Source: Roseinatronobacter monicus (GTDB lineage Bacteria; Pseudomonadota; Alphaproteobacteria; Rhodobacterales; Rhodobacteraceae). Taken from it: a stretch of DNA of 64,000 bases. Location of the stretch: positions 1-64,000 of the forward strand of contig NZ_VFPT01000005.1 in assembly GCF_006716865.1 (NCBI RefSeq), written 5' to 3'. Shown here in pieces: positions 45,839-53,818 of this stretch (within the stretch, counting starts at the first letter, position 1; every line of letters starts with the position of its first letter). The translations under genes and the position numbers were made by a program. The notes under the pieces are model-generated. The model did no database searches, was not told the DNA's origin, and saw only the letters and a list, made by a program, of their open reading frames with translations.

Positions 45839-46977
45839 GCGATATCCTGACTGCCCTGCGCACCGAGTTGCGCGGCATCTTTGCGGATCGTCAGGTTCGG
45901 CTGATCATATTGGCCGCATTGGTGATCTATGCGCTGATCTACCCTTTTCCCTACCGCGCGGAACTGTTGCGCGATGTCCCGGTCGTGCTGGTCGATCTGG
46001 ATCGCTCGACCAGCTCTGCGGAACTCGCGCGGCGCGTCACTGCGTCCGAGGCGGTTACGCTACGCCATGATGCGCCTGACATGATCACCGCCACACGCCT
46101 TGTGCAAGAGCGCCGCGCTTATGGCGTGCTTGTCATTCCCGAAGGTTTTGAGCGCGCGCTGTTGCGCGGTGCTCAAAGCCCTGTCGCGCTGTATGCCGAT
46201 GCCAGCTATTTCCTGATGTATCAGCGTGTCATGCAAGGCGCGGCCATTCCACTGCGCCAGATGGGGGCCGAGGTCGAGATGGGCCGCCTGATCGTGCAGG
46301 GCACTGCCCCCGATGTGTCACTTGCGCAGGTCAGCCCCGTAGCACAGATCGAAGTGCCGCTGTTCAATCCGGCGGCGGGCTATGCGACCTATGTGCTGCC
46401 GGCAGCTTTCGTGTTAATCTTGCAGCAGACCATGCTGATGGGGCTGGCCCTTGTCGCGTCACGGCGCGGGTCGGGGTCGGGCCACCCGGTCTGGCGGGTT
46501 TTGGGGCGTATGGGGGCGTGGGTGATGCTCTATGCTGCACTTTTGCCGCTATATCTGATTATCCTGCCTGCGCTTTATGGCTTGCCAAATCTGGGCAGTC
46601 CCGGTGCAGTGCTAATGCTGGGCCTACCCTTTGTACTTGCGACCGGATTGCTGGCGCAATGCGTCGCAGCCTTGTTCCGGCGCGGTGAGGTGGTGCAGGT
46701 CGTTCTACTGGCCGTTGGGCTGCCTTTCTTCTTCCTGTCGGGCTTTGCCTGGCCAGTCGAGGCCATTCCCGCGCACCTGAACTGGATTGCGCAGATCATT
46801 CCGTCGACCGCTGCGATTGATGGTCTTGTGCGCGTCAGCCAGATGGGCGCGACTTTACCCGAAATTGGACACCGCCTGTGGCATCTTTGGGGACTGGTCG
46901 TCGCTTTTGCAGTTGTTGCACTATGGCTTGAGGTGAAAGCGCGCCCAGCCGGAAATGCGGATCATCACAGTGCGTGA
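45835..46977 (+). CDS. ABC-2 type transporter permease
   Basis: 380 residues with the same topology as the preceding permease (VVLVDLDRSTSSAELARRVT in the periplasmic part). Together they could form a heterodimeric channel with the HlyD protein, as in YbhFGRS-like exporters. ATG at 45835 overlaps the previous stop; the longer frame from 45751 does not fit. Confidence 0.88.
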   Translation: MSDILTALRTELRGIFADRQVRLIILAALVIYALIYPFPYRAELLRDVPVVLVDLDRSTSSAELARRVTASEAVTLRHDAPDMITATRLVQERRAYGVLVIPEGFERALLRGAQSPVALYADASYFLMYQRVMQGAAIPLRQMGAEVEMGRLIVQGTAPDVSLAQVSPVAQIEVPLFNPAAGYATYVLPAAFVLILQQTMLMGLALVASRRGSGSGHPVWRVLGRMGAWVMLYAALLPLYLIILPALYGLPNLGSPGAVLMLGLPFVLATGLLAQCVAALFRRGEVVQVVLLAVGLPFFFLSGFAWPVEAIPAHLNWIAQIIPSTAAIDGLVRVSQMGATLPEIGHRLWHLWGLVVAFAVVALWLEVKARPAGNADHHSA

Positions 46978-47082
46978 GGGTTGTGCAAGTGTCAGCGATA
47001 CATGCCGCGCATTTTTTCTATAGTGTGACTTTGAGGAAATACTGTCGGCTCTGGCTGTCAACCAGGGACCCACTTTTGCGCG

Positions 47083-47279
47083 ACATGCTCTGAGCGGCGA
47101 CTGCATGCAGTTCTGAAGGATCAGGGTTGGCAGGAAAACCAGCCAATTACCTTCATGACAGACGGTGGAGACACGGTCATCAACATGGCGCGACACATGT
47201 CACCCGCCTCTGAGCATATCCTGGATTGGTCGTGCGGTCTTCGCGATGCGACAGGTGCCATGAGCGCAGTTGCCTAACA
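47083..47279 (+). pseudogene. Transposase remnant (ISKra4-like)
   Basis: An open frame without a start gives VLKDQGWQENQPITFMTDGG, then DTVINMARHMSPASEHILDW and a stop at 47277-47279. TFMTDGG with a downstream ASEHILDW pattern matches the second catalytic block of ISKra4-type transposases. Nothing else is recognised from 46978 to 47302. Confidence 0.6.
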
Positions 47280-47302
47280 CGTCTCGTCGCCTGCACGGGT
47301 CG

Positions 47303-47854
47303 TCAGCCTTGAATATGAATGGGCGTCCCATTGGGAACAAGTGACCAAATCTCGCGCATCTCGGCATTGGTCACTGCAATGCAGCCATCTGTCCAATCGT
47401 ATAAGCGGTGCAGGCCGCCAAGAAACCCCCAGCCGTTAATGATCCCGTGAATCATGATAAGCCCGCCTGGGTCGCGCCCGTGAGCCTTAGCATGGGCGCG
47501 GTCGGCGTCGTTGGGGTATGATATATGCAGGCTTAGATGGGCAATTGAACGGGCATTGCGCCAGTCAAGCGTGTACCAGCCTTCGGGTGTGCGCTGATCG
47601 CCTTCGAAATGCTTATGCCCTTCGGGTGCGCGGCCCAGAGAAATAGCATAGCTGCGAAGCAACTGATCGTCACGCCACAGTTCCAGCCGTCGTTCTTCCT
47701 TGTAGACACGAACCAGATCGGCCTGCTGCGAAGCATCTGCCATTTTCGGGGGCACGCCAGAGCCAACGCGCATCATCACCTGCGTGTAGGCGACAGTAAC
47801 AAACGGCAATAGCAGCAAGAGCAGGGCCATCAAGGCCCATGGGTGCCGTGTCAT
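47303..47854 (-). CDS. L,D-transpeptidase (YkuD family)
   Basis: 183 residues. One N-terminal membrane segment (WALMALLLLLLPFVTVAYTQ) is followed directly by a YkuD domain. The catalytic motif is HGIINGWGFLGGLHRLYDW then TDGCIAVTN, with the nucleophile Cys and two conserved His. Members cross-link peptidoglycan or attach proteins to it in the periplasm; a few small anchored ones act as murein endopeptidases. It appears intact and lies next to IS5 copy 3. Confidence 0.88.
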   Translation of the reverse strand: MTRHPWALMALLLLLLPFVTVAYTQVMMRVGSGVPPKMADASQQADLVRVYKEERRLELWRDDQLLRSYAISLGRAPEGHKHFEGDQRTPEGWYTLDWRNARSIAHLSLHISYPNDADRAHAKAHGRDPGGLIMIHGIINGWGFLGGLHRLYDWTDGCIAVTNAEMREIWSLVPNGTPIHIQG

Positions 47855-47934
47855 CCGAATCCTTTCCTGTGTAGCCGGCTAGTCTGGGACATGGCCGCAT
47901 CGTAACCGATATCGGCCAAGTGGCCTACCGTTGG

Positions 47935-49046
47935 GGCCTTGTTGCACGGACCTACGATGGTTTGAGTTTGCCCTTACCCGCTCATTTGGTCAAGCGACGA
48001 CCTCGAACTTGGCACGGCCAAGTTCGGTCATCTTGTTCAGAATGTGGGTGCCGATCTTGGCTTCAGTTTTCTGGTTGGGAAAGCTGCGCGCTTTCAGTTT
48101 GGGGCCGATGACCATCTTCCAGCGCCCCATTTGTGTTTCACCGCGGCTGCGCTGATTGTATCCGCTGCTCACCTGCCAGGCCATACGCCCGCCTGTGCGT
48201 ATTGCGGCAATGCGCTGGTCGCGCAGCGTTGGATTGCCCACAGCCTCGGCGCTGAGAACCGCAGTCTTGGGAGGCGGAATAGTGATCTCGACATCAACCC
48301 CAAACAGCTTCACGAGCAAGTCGCTGGTCGGGTCGCCGTCATAGGCGCCGTCATAGGCGCCGTCGGCGATGAAGCGGGTCACGTCCCCGTCAATCTGATC
48401 CAGAAGCTCTGGCAAGGCGGTGGGATCACCCACACTGTCGGTGGTCAAATCCGTGCAGGCAATCTCGCCGGTGACAAGGTCCAGCCCAAGATGCAGCTTG
48501 CGCCAGGATTTGCGTTTGGCCTTTGTTTTGTGCTTGTTTTCCAGCCACTCGCCTTCGCCAAAGATCTTCAGGCCCGTGCTATCTACCACCAAGTGGATAG
48601 GGCCATCCGTCGACGCGCGCGCTTTCATTGGCAAGATCAAACCGGCCCCGCGACGTGACAGGGTCGAGTAGTCGGGCACCAGCAAATCCAGCCCCATCAG
48701 CTTCACCAGGCTGCCTACAAACCCTTCGGTCTGGCGCAGCGGCTGGTTGTAAACGATGCCAAGTGTCAGGCAGGTCACAATAGACAGGTCAGAATAAACT
48801 GGCTGGCCACCCCGTGTCTTGCGGCGCTCTGCACGCCATGCAGCTTCAACCTCGGGGCTTAGCCAAATTGTTACATCGCCCCGCCGGCGCAGGCTTTCGT
48901 TATAGCCAGCCCAGTTCGTAATGCGGTACCGCTTCTTCTCGAACTTGTGCCGGCGGCCATCATTGAATTTATGCGGCATCAACGCTATCCAATCGATCAG
49001 GGAAACGGCCTCCTAACAGAAACCATAGGGTCCATGCAACAACGCC
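47935..49046 (-). mobile_element. IS5-family element, copy 3 (complete, inverted)
   Basis: Nearly identical to copy 2 but in opposite orientation. The left end reads GGCCTTGTTGCACGGACC, the right end GGTCCATGCAACAACGCC. If the ends are set two bases inward, the flanks CCGTTGGGG and CCGTCGGGG form an imperfect 9-bp duplication; with the standard ends there is none. It could recombine with copies 1 and 2 and invert the 45 kb between them. Confidence 0.9.
47990..48979 (-). CDS. IS5-family DDE transposase with 4-residue duplication at the catalytic motif
   Basis: 329 residues, otherwise almost the same as 1789..2766. The second catalytic region reads ADGAYDGAYDGDPTS instead of ADGAYDGDPTS because 12 bases are tandemly duplicated at about 48336-48362. 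The duplication keeps the frame but shifts an active-site aspartate, so activity is doubtful. Confidence 0.9.
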   Translation of the reverse strand: MPHKFNDGRRHKFEKKRYRITNWAGYNESLRRRGDVTIWLSPEVEAAWRAERRKTRGGQPVYSDLSIVTCLTLGIVYNQPLRQTEGFVGSLVKLMGLDLLVPDYSTLSRRGAGLILPMKARASTDGPIHLVVDSTGLKIFGEGEWLENKHKTKAKRKSWRKLHLGLDLVTGEIACTDLTTDSVGDPTALPELLDQIDGDVTRFIADGAYDGAYDGDPTSDLLVKLFGVDVEITIPPPKTAVLSAEAVGNPTLRDQRIAAIRTGGRMAWQVSSGYNQRSRGETQMGRWKMVIGPKLKARSFPNQKTEAKIGTHILNKMTELGRAKFEVVA

Positions 49047-49232
49047 GTCGGGGTCGGATTGCAAGGCGCGTGTCATGATTTAGGATAGCACCTCGCGGCG
49101 GATAATGCCAGCTATAAGAGCAATAAGCGCCGTATCTTGCAGCGCTCCTCTATGTCCAGTAAGATTGCATTATCGGACACTATAGGGCATGCTGCAGCAC
49201 AGTCTCAAAATCAGCGGTTTTTCGGGGAAAGT

Positions 49233-50342
49233 ATGTCGGAAGAACACGAGAAATCGATCTCAGCGTCCATGGACACGGTTGAAAGTACTCAGGTCGACGA
49301 GAGCGCGCAAGAAAAAAGTGATGGCATTGCCCTGCCCGCGCATGTTGCGGGCTCTGGCCCGCTCGATCGCCTTGTGGAGACCGCGCGGGACTATGCAAGC
49401 GCTGCGGCGTCCGACAATACACGATCCGCCTATGCCAAGGACTGGGCGCATTTTGCGCGCTGGTGCCGGATGCGCGGGGCGGACCCCCTGCCCCCGTCGC
49501 CGGAACTTGTGGGCCTTTATATCGCTGATCTGGCCGCACCACAGGGCCACGGTCCAACCAAGCCCCCTGCCCTATCGGTTGCCTCCATCGAGCGCCGCTT
49601 GTCTGGCTTGGGTTGGGGCTATGCGCAGCGCGGGCTGCAGCTTGATCGCAAGGATCGCCATATCGCCACTGTGCTGGCCGGTATTCGGCGCAAACATGCG
49701 CGCCCACCCGTGCAGAAAGAAGCGATCCTCGCAGACGATATTCGCGCCATGGTGGCCACCCTGCCCCATGACCTGCGCGGGCTTCGCGACCGCGCCATCC
49801 TGCTGATCGGCTTTACCGGTGGGTTGCGGCGATCAGAAATCGTCAGCCTGGACCGGCACAAGGATGACACGATGGACTCTGGCGGCTGGATCGACATCCT
49901 TGACGGCGGCGCGCTGATCACCCTGCGCGGCAAGACCGGCTGGCGCGAGGTTGAAATCGGGCGCGGGTCATCCGACCAGACCTGCCCTGTTCATGCGCTG
50001 GAACAATGGCTGCATTACGGACGCATCAGCTTTGGGCCCATATTCACCGGCGTCACCCGCGATGGCAAACGCGCGCGCGAGACTCGTCTGAACGACAAGC
50101 ACATCGCGCGGCTAATCAAGGCTTGCGTGATCAAGGCGGGCCTGCGGCCCGACCTGCCCGATGCGGAGCGCGTGAAGCTCTATTCCGGCCATTCCTTGCG
50201 CGCGGGTCTGGCCAGTAGCGCCGAAGTCGATGAGCGCTATGTCCAGAAGCAGCTTGGACATGCCAGTGCAGAGATGACCCGCCGCTATCAGCGCAGGCGT
50301 GACAGGTTCCGCGTCAATCTCACCAAAGCGGCGGGGTTGTGA
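49233..50342 (+). CDS. Tyrosine recombinase / phage-type integrase
   Basis: 369 residues from ATG 49233 (preceded by GGGGAAAG); an in-frame ATG at 49152 would add 27 residues. An N-terminal SAM-like core-binding domain (SDNTRSAYAKDWAHFARWCR) and catalytic domain with Arg in GGLRRSE (near 198), HSLRAG (near 318), LGHAS and the nucleophile Tyr in MTRRYQRRR (near 350). It probably mobilises or resolves the adjoining cassette. 3'-terminal sequences recur at 51587..51754. Confidence 0.88.
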   Translation: MSEEHEKSISASMDTVESTQVDESAQEKSDGIALPAHVAGSGPLDRLVETARDYASAAASDNTRSAYAKDWAHFARWCRMRGADPLPPSPELVGLYIADLAAPQGHGPTKPPALSVASIERRLSGLGWGYAQRGLQLDRKDRHIATVLAGIRRKHARPPVQKEAILADDIRAMVATLPHDLRGLRDRAILLIGFTGGLRRSEIVSLDRHKDDTMDSGGWIDILDGGALITLRGKTGWREVEIGRGSSDQTCPVHALEQWLHYGRISFGPIFTGVTRDGKRARETRLNDKHIARLIKACVIKAGLRPDLPDAERVKLYSGHSLRAGLASSAEVDERYVQKQLGHASAEMTRRYQRRRDRFRVNLTKAAGL

Positions 50343-50424
50343 CTATTTGCCTTCGGGTCCGACATGCGGACGCTATCTGCCACATGGAAACAGGTCGAGA
50401 CATTTCTTGATCAGGAGCCGGGTT

Positions 50425-51498
50425 TCAAGAAACACTCAGAAGATACCGCGTTGATCTGCCGCCTTCGGCCCCTTTGAAAACTGCTCCGACTGCTTCCAGT
50501 TCAGCCAGGTCGCGTGTTGCAGTGGCAAGAGAGACGCCTGCTATCTTCGAATATGGACCCGCGCTGATACCCTCGGATACACGCCGAGGTCCTTCAGCAA
50601 AGAGGCGGCGCAACACCTTCTCACCCCGCTGTGAAAGGTTGGAAAAGCGCATGAAATATGCGTTGCGCATAACCAAGAACCTGGCCTCTGCCTCTGCCTC
50701 AACGATCCCGGCCGTCAGGCGCTCGAGGAACCACAAGACGAATGGAGTTGCGTCAATATGATCCCCAGACACCATTCGCCCAGCCTGAAGTGCCCGGTAG
50801 TAACCTCGTTTATCAGACTCAATCTGGCGCGACAGAGAAAACGGCAAGGCAGCGTCTTGCGCAAAGATATATTCAATAAGGGCCCGGCCAATCCGCCCAT
50901 TCCCGTCGCTGAAAGGGTGAATCGACTCAAACCAAAGGTGAGCGAGGGCCGCACGGACAGGCACCGGACGACGGTCAGTTTGCAGGTTGGTCAAAAATTC
51001 TTGCATCATAGCTGGCACGCGGTCATGCGGTGGTGCTGAGTAAAGAACCTCTTCCTTGCCGACATTCGCACCACGCACGATCACGATCGGGAAGCTCCGC
51101 CACCGTCCTTTATCTTCCAGATCGACACCGTGAAACAAAAGTTGGTGCCAGTGGAACAAGCGATCCTCGGATAAAGCCCCCTGCCCTTCTCTGGCTTCCA
51201 GCATCAAAGTTGCAATGGCGTCTGTACGTCGTTGGGGCTCGCCGCCCCGATGGGCCAGTGACGCTACGACGGATGCTTCGATATCCTCTGTGCGAAGGAT
51301 CGCCCCCTCGATTGCGAAACTGGCTACAGCTTCGTTGGTTACGGCCCGCATAAAGGTTTCGCGCCGCTCTTCCGCGCTCAAAGCCATCTGCAACCCTTTG
51401 ATGGACCCGAGACGTGCTGAGAAATCTGCCAGCGGGCCTTCGGTCGCCGCTGCATCATGTCGAAAGTTGGGCCAGGAGGGTGTTTGCCAAATATCCAT
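50425..51498 (-). CDS. Fic-domain protein (AMP-transferase family)
   Basis: 357 residues. The Fic core motif HPFSDGNGRIGR is near residues 197-208, and an inhibitory helix motif of the S-x-x-x-E-G type (SFAIEG, near residue 60) lies N-terminal, as in class II Fic proteins. The C-terminus has a winged-helix (ATATRDLAELEAVGAV). It transfers AMP or a related group to target proteins. No separate antitoxin is needed if the internal glutamate restrains it. It lies antisense between the integrase and the integrase remnant. Confidence 0.9.
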   Translation of the reverse strand: MDIWQTPSWPNFRHDAAATEGPLADFSARLGSIKGLQMALSAEERRETFMRAVTNEAVASFAIEGAILRTEDIEASVVASLAHRGGEPQRRTDAIATLMLEAREGQGALSEDRLFHWHQLLFHGVDLEDKGRWRSFPIVIVRGANVGKEEVLYSAPPHDRVPAMMQEFLTNLQTDRRPVPVRAALAHLWFESIHPFSDGNGRIGRALIEYIFAQDAALPFSLSRQIESDKRGYYRALQAGRMVSGDHIDATPFVLWFLERLTAGIVEAEAEARFLVMRNAYFMRFSNLSQRGEKVLRRLFAEGPRRVSEGISAGPYSKIAGVSLATATRDLAELEAVGAVFKGAEGGRSTRYLLSVS

Positions 51499-51586
51499 GA
51501 GGGGAATATGCCAACTATTCCCCTCATAATCTAGCGCTTTATGATAGGATTAACGACGCTATTCTCATCATCTGATCCAGTTCTGC

Positions 51587-51754
51587 GCAAGACCGCCTGG
51601 CGCGAGATCGGGCGCAGGTCTGGCCGGCAGCGCCGAGATCGATGAACGCTATGTCCAGAAACAACTGGGCCATGCCAGCGCCGAGATGACCCGCCGCTAT
51701 CAGCGCAGGCGCGACAGGTTCCGCGTGAATTTGACAAAGGCGGCGGGACTGTAG
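51587..51754 (+). pseudogene. Integrase 3' remnant with internal deletion
   Basis: It duplicates the end of the integrase: AAGACCGCCTGGCGCGAG and ATCGGGCGCAGGTC match the region coding GKTGWRE...IGRGS. The sequence then jumps to the last 45 codons (EIDERYVQKQLGHASAEMTR to KAAGL). The jump occurs at a short repeat GCGxGGTC, typical of microhomology deletion. About 10-15% divergence from the intact copy shows that the duplication is old or was acquired separately. Confidence 0.88.
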
Positions 51755-51763
51755 CCCCCTGCC

Positions 51764-52117
51764 CTACTCTGTCGGACCCGAAAGCAAGCGCGCCAGCATG
51801 TGGCGAATATGATCCTGCGCCCCGAAGAAAACCGCGATCACGACAACACAGGCCCGATCTTGGTCTGGCAGAAACCAGATCGCCGTCTTCTCAAGTCGAA
51901 CGAAACGAAGATTTGCCCTGATGTCAGGACGTAGCGTTCCGATGAAGGGCGACTTCGCCAGCGTATCTATTGAAGACCGGATACCTCGGACCCGCGCAGC
52001 TGCCCGGTTGAGCGCCACATCCGGACCTTCGCCCAAGTCGACATATGACCGCGCGAGATGATCGAAAATCAGCTCGAAGTCCCATTCCGCTTCCGCCGAA
52101 AATTCAAGCTCCCACAT
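51764..52117 (-). CDS. parE: ParE-type toxin
   Basis: 117 residues of the RelE/ParE fold: WELEFSAEAEWDFELIFDHL, a helix with RIRSSIDTL-like VRGIRSSIDTLAKSPFIGT, and IWFLPDQDRACVVVIAVFFG. The ATG at 52117 lies inside the end of the antitoxin gene (14-base overlap), typical for type II pairs. ParE members usually poison DNA gyrase. Confidence 0.85.
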   Translation of the reverse strand: MWELEFSAEAEWDFELIFDHLARSYVDLGEGPDVALNRAAARVRGIRSSIDTLAKSPFIGTLRPDIRANLRFVRLEKTAIWFLPDQDRACVVVIAVFFGAQDHIRHMLARLLSGPTE

Positions 52118-52379
52118 TGCCCGACTTTTGTTTACGGGCAATCATTTGCTCGATCTGGGCATCCATTTCACCGGCAGAGATTATCGACCCGGACATGCGT
52201 CGGTCCACGAGTTGCCGCAACGCAGCCAGTTCTAACTCTTCAGCCTCATTCTTTTGCCGAAGCAGTTCCAGACCCTGCTGTAGCACGGAACTGACGCTGG
52301 AATACTGCCCCGACTCTACGAGGGTTCGGGCAAAGCGCGCTTGCGGGTCTGTCAGGGAAATCGAAGGTTTTACGGTCAT
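52104..52379 (-). CDS. parD: ParD-type antitoxin
   Basis: 91 residues. The N-terminal ribbon-helix-helix (VKPSISLTDPQARFARTLVE, YSSVSSVLQQGLELL) is followed by a charged C-terminal tail that binds the toxin. AAGGAG precedes ATG 52379. RHH antitoxins repress their own promoter, expected just upstream around 52380-52440. Confidence 0.87.
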   Translation of the reverse strand: MTVKPSISLTDPQARFARTLVESGQYSSVSSVLQQGLELLRQKNEAEELELAALRQLVDRRMSGSIISAGEMDAQIEQMIARKQKSGNVGA

Positions 52380-52572
52380 GCCAAGGCTCCTTTCCTCAAA
52401 GGGTAGCACCTAGTAGCACCAAATTCAAGTTCAGGATCGCCCGATGGCGTTTGAACAGTCCCATTTCATTGACGTCTGCATGATAAGGCGTTCGGAGGAA
52501 TAGGGGAGCCTTCCACACGGGCGCAATGGGTCGTTTATTAGTCGTATCCGTAACTGCAAAAGGCAGGTTTTG

Positions 52573-53454
52573 ATGCCCCTGATAGGCTACGCGCGTGTAT
52601 CTACTGAGGATCAGACCCCCCTGCCCCAATCGCAGGCCCTGAAATCCGCCGGCTGCGCCGAGATCCATGAAGAACAGGCTTCTGGCGGTGATCGTGCACG
52701 GCCGGTACTGGCGCGGGTACTGGAACGCGTTGGCAAGGACGACACGCTGGTGGTGGTGCGCATCGACCGGCTGGCGCGGTCGCTATCGCATTTGCTGGAG
52801 GTGATTGAACGGCTGGAAGCCAAGGGCGCGTTCTTCCGGTCCATTCAGGACCCGATCGACACCGCATCGCCGCAGGGAAAGTTCACGCTTCAGGTGCTGG
52901 GCGCAGCGGCGGAATTTGAACGCGCGCTGATCCGGGAACGCACCAAGGCCGGCCTCGCCAGCGCGCGAACAAACGGGCGTGTAGGTGGGAACCCTGGCCT
53001 GCGCGCGCGGGATCCGGCAGCGATGCGCAAGGTGCGGCTTGCACGACAGGACGGCTACATGGAACGCCTGAACGAAACCGCGCAGGACTGGGTGCCCCAT
53101 GTGCGTCGGCTGCGCCCCGATCTGGCTTGGGAAGACGTGGTGCGCATCATCAATGGCCCCTTGCCCGAGACCCGGCGCTGGACGCAAAGCCGTCTGCTGC
53201 GCGCCGTGAACGCCTATATCCGCGATGGGTTCCTCCCTGCGACCGTGCTTGATCGCGCGGGCCCGCGTGCGCGAGATGACCGCCTGCCCGCCATCGTCGC
53301 GGGAATCAAGGGCGCCGATCCCGACATTACGCTTCAGGCCATCTGCACCCGGCTGGAAGCGATGCGCGAGCGCACACCACGTGGGCGGACAAGCTGGCAA
53401 CCATCATCAGTGAAAATGTTGCTGGAGCGGGCCGCGCGGCTGGGACTCTTGTAG
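52573..53454 (+). CDS. Serine recombinase (resolvase/invertase)
   Basis: 293 residues. The catalytic Ser is at residue 10 (MPLIGYARVST), with the conserved RIDRLARS and EFERALIRERTKAGL (E helix). The C-terminal part is longer than in gamma-delta resolvase (about 185 residues) and carries two extra basic, helical blocks. It could act on a res site in the 120 bases upstream. ATG follows a TTG that is also in frame. Confidence 0.9.
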   Translation: MPLIGYARVSTEDQTPLPQSQALKSAGCAEIHEEQASGGDRARPVLARVLERVGKDDTLVVVRIDRLARSLSHLLEVIERLEAKGAFFRSIQDPIDTASPQGKFTLQVLGAAAEFERALIRERTKAGLASARTNGRVGGNPGLRARDPAAMRKVRLARQDGYMERLNETAQDWVPHVRRLRPDLAWEDVVRIINGPLPETRRWTQSRLLRAVNAYIRDGFLPATVLDRAGPRARDDRLPAIVAGIKGADPDITLQAICTRLEAMRERTPRGRTSWQPSSVKMLLERAARLGLL

Positions 53455-53818
53455 GTGCCTATGGCCCGAAACCGATCTGTCCCGTCCAACCATCAACTCT
53501 CAGAATCACCGCCACACACGGCTTTTTTTCAGTGAAATGGCCAATCAAGGACCAGGGTTTGTTCAAATGAGCAAAATCTAGTGAGGCCAACAAGCCGGGC
53601 TTGGCGCATAAAATATTATTTATAATCAATATTTTATCAAGAGGTTACTACATGTTCGACCATTGGTGGTGTGGATAACTTTTACACTACATTTAGATTC
53701 TTCTTGCCGGAGCCGGACGTTCGTGGCATTTCCGTACTGACGGCAAAACGCGTCAGACGCAGCTTCGACCGTCAGAACGATAGAGAGCCTTAGCAAAGGC
53801 CAGAAGAGGCGGCAGTGT
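53455..53818 (+). promoter_or_regulatory. repABC upstream region with AT-rich palindrome
   Basis: 364 bases without a gene. It contains the perfect inverted repeat ATAAAATATT-10 nt-AATATTTTAT at 53608..53637. The AT content is locally very high compared with the rest of the window. It is a candidate for the RepA operator and promoter of repABC, or for part of the replication/partition control region. No iterons were found. Confidence 0.5.

Noticed and set aside
47928..49053. 9-bp target duplication CCGTTGGGG / CCGTCGGGG around IS5 copy 3
   Set aside because: It has one mismatch and needs the IS ends moved two bases inward from the conserved GGC end, so it is not reliable.
49047..49232. Additional gene or tRNA attachment site before the integrase
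   Set aside because: No tRNA-like cloverleaf or conserved ORF was found.
53455..53818. Iteron-type origin upstream of repA
   Set aside because: No set of direct repeats was seen; RepABC origins usually lie inside repC.
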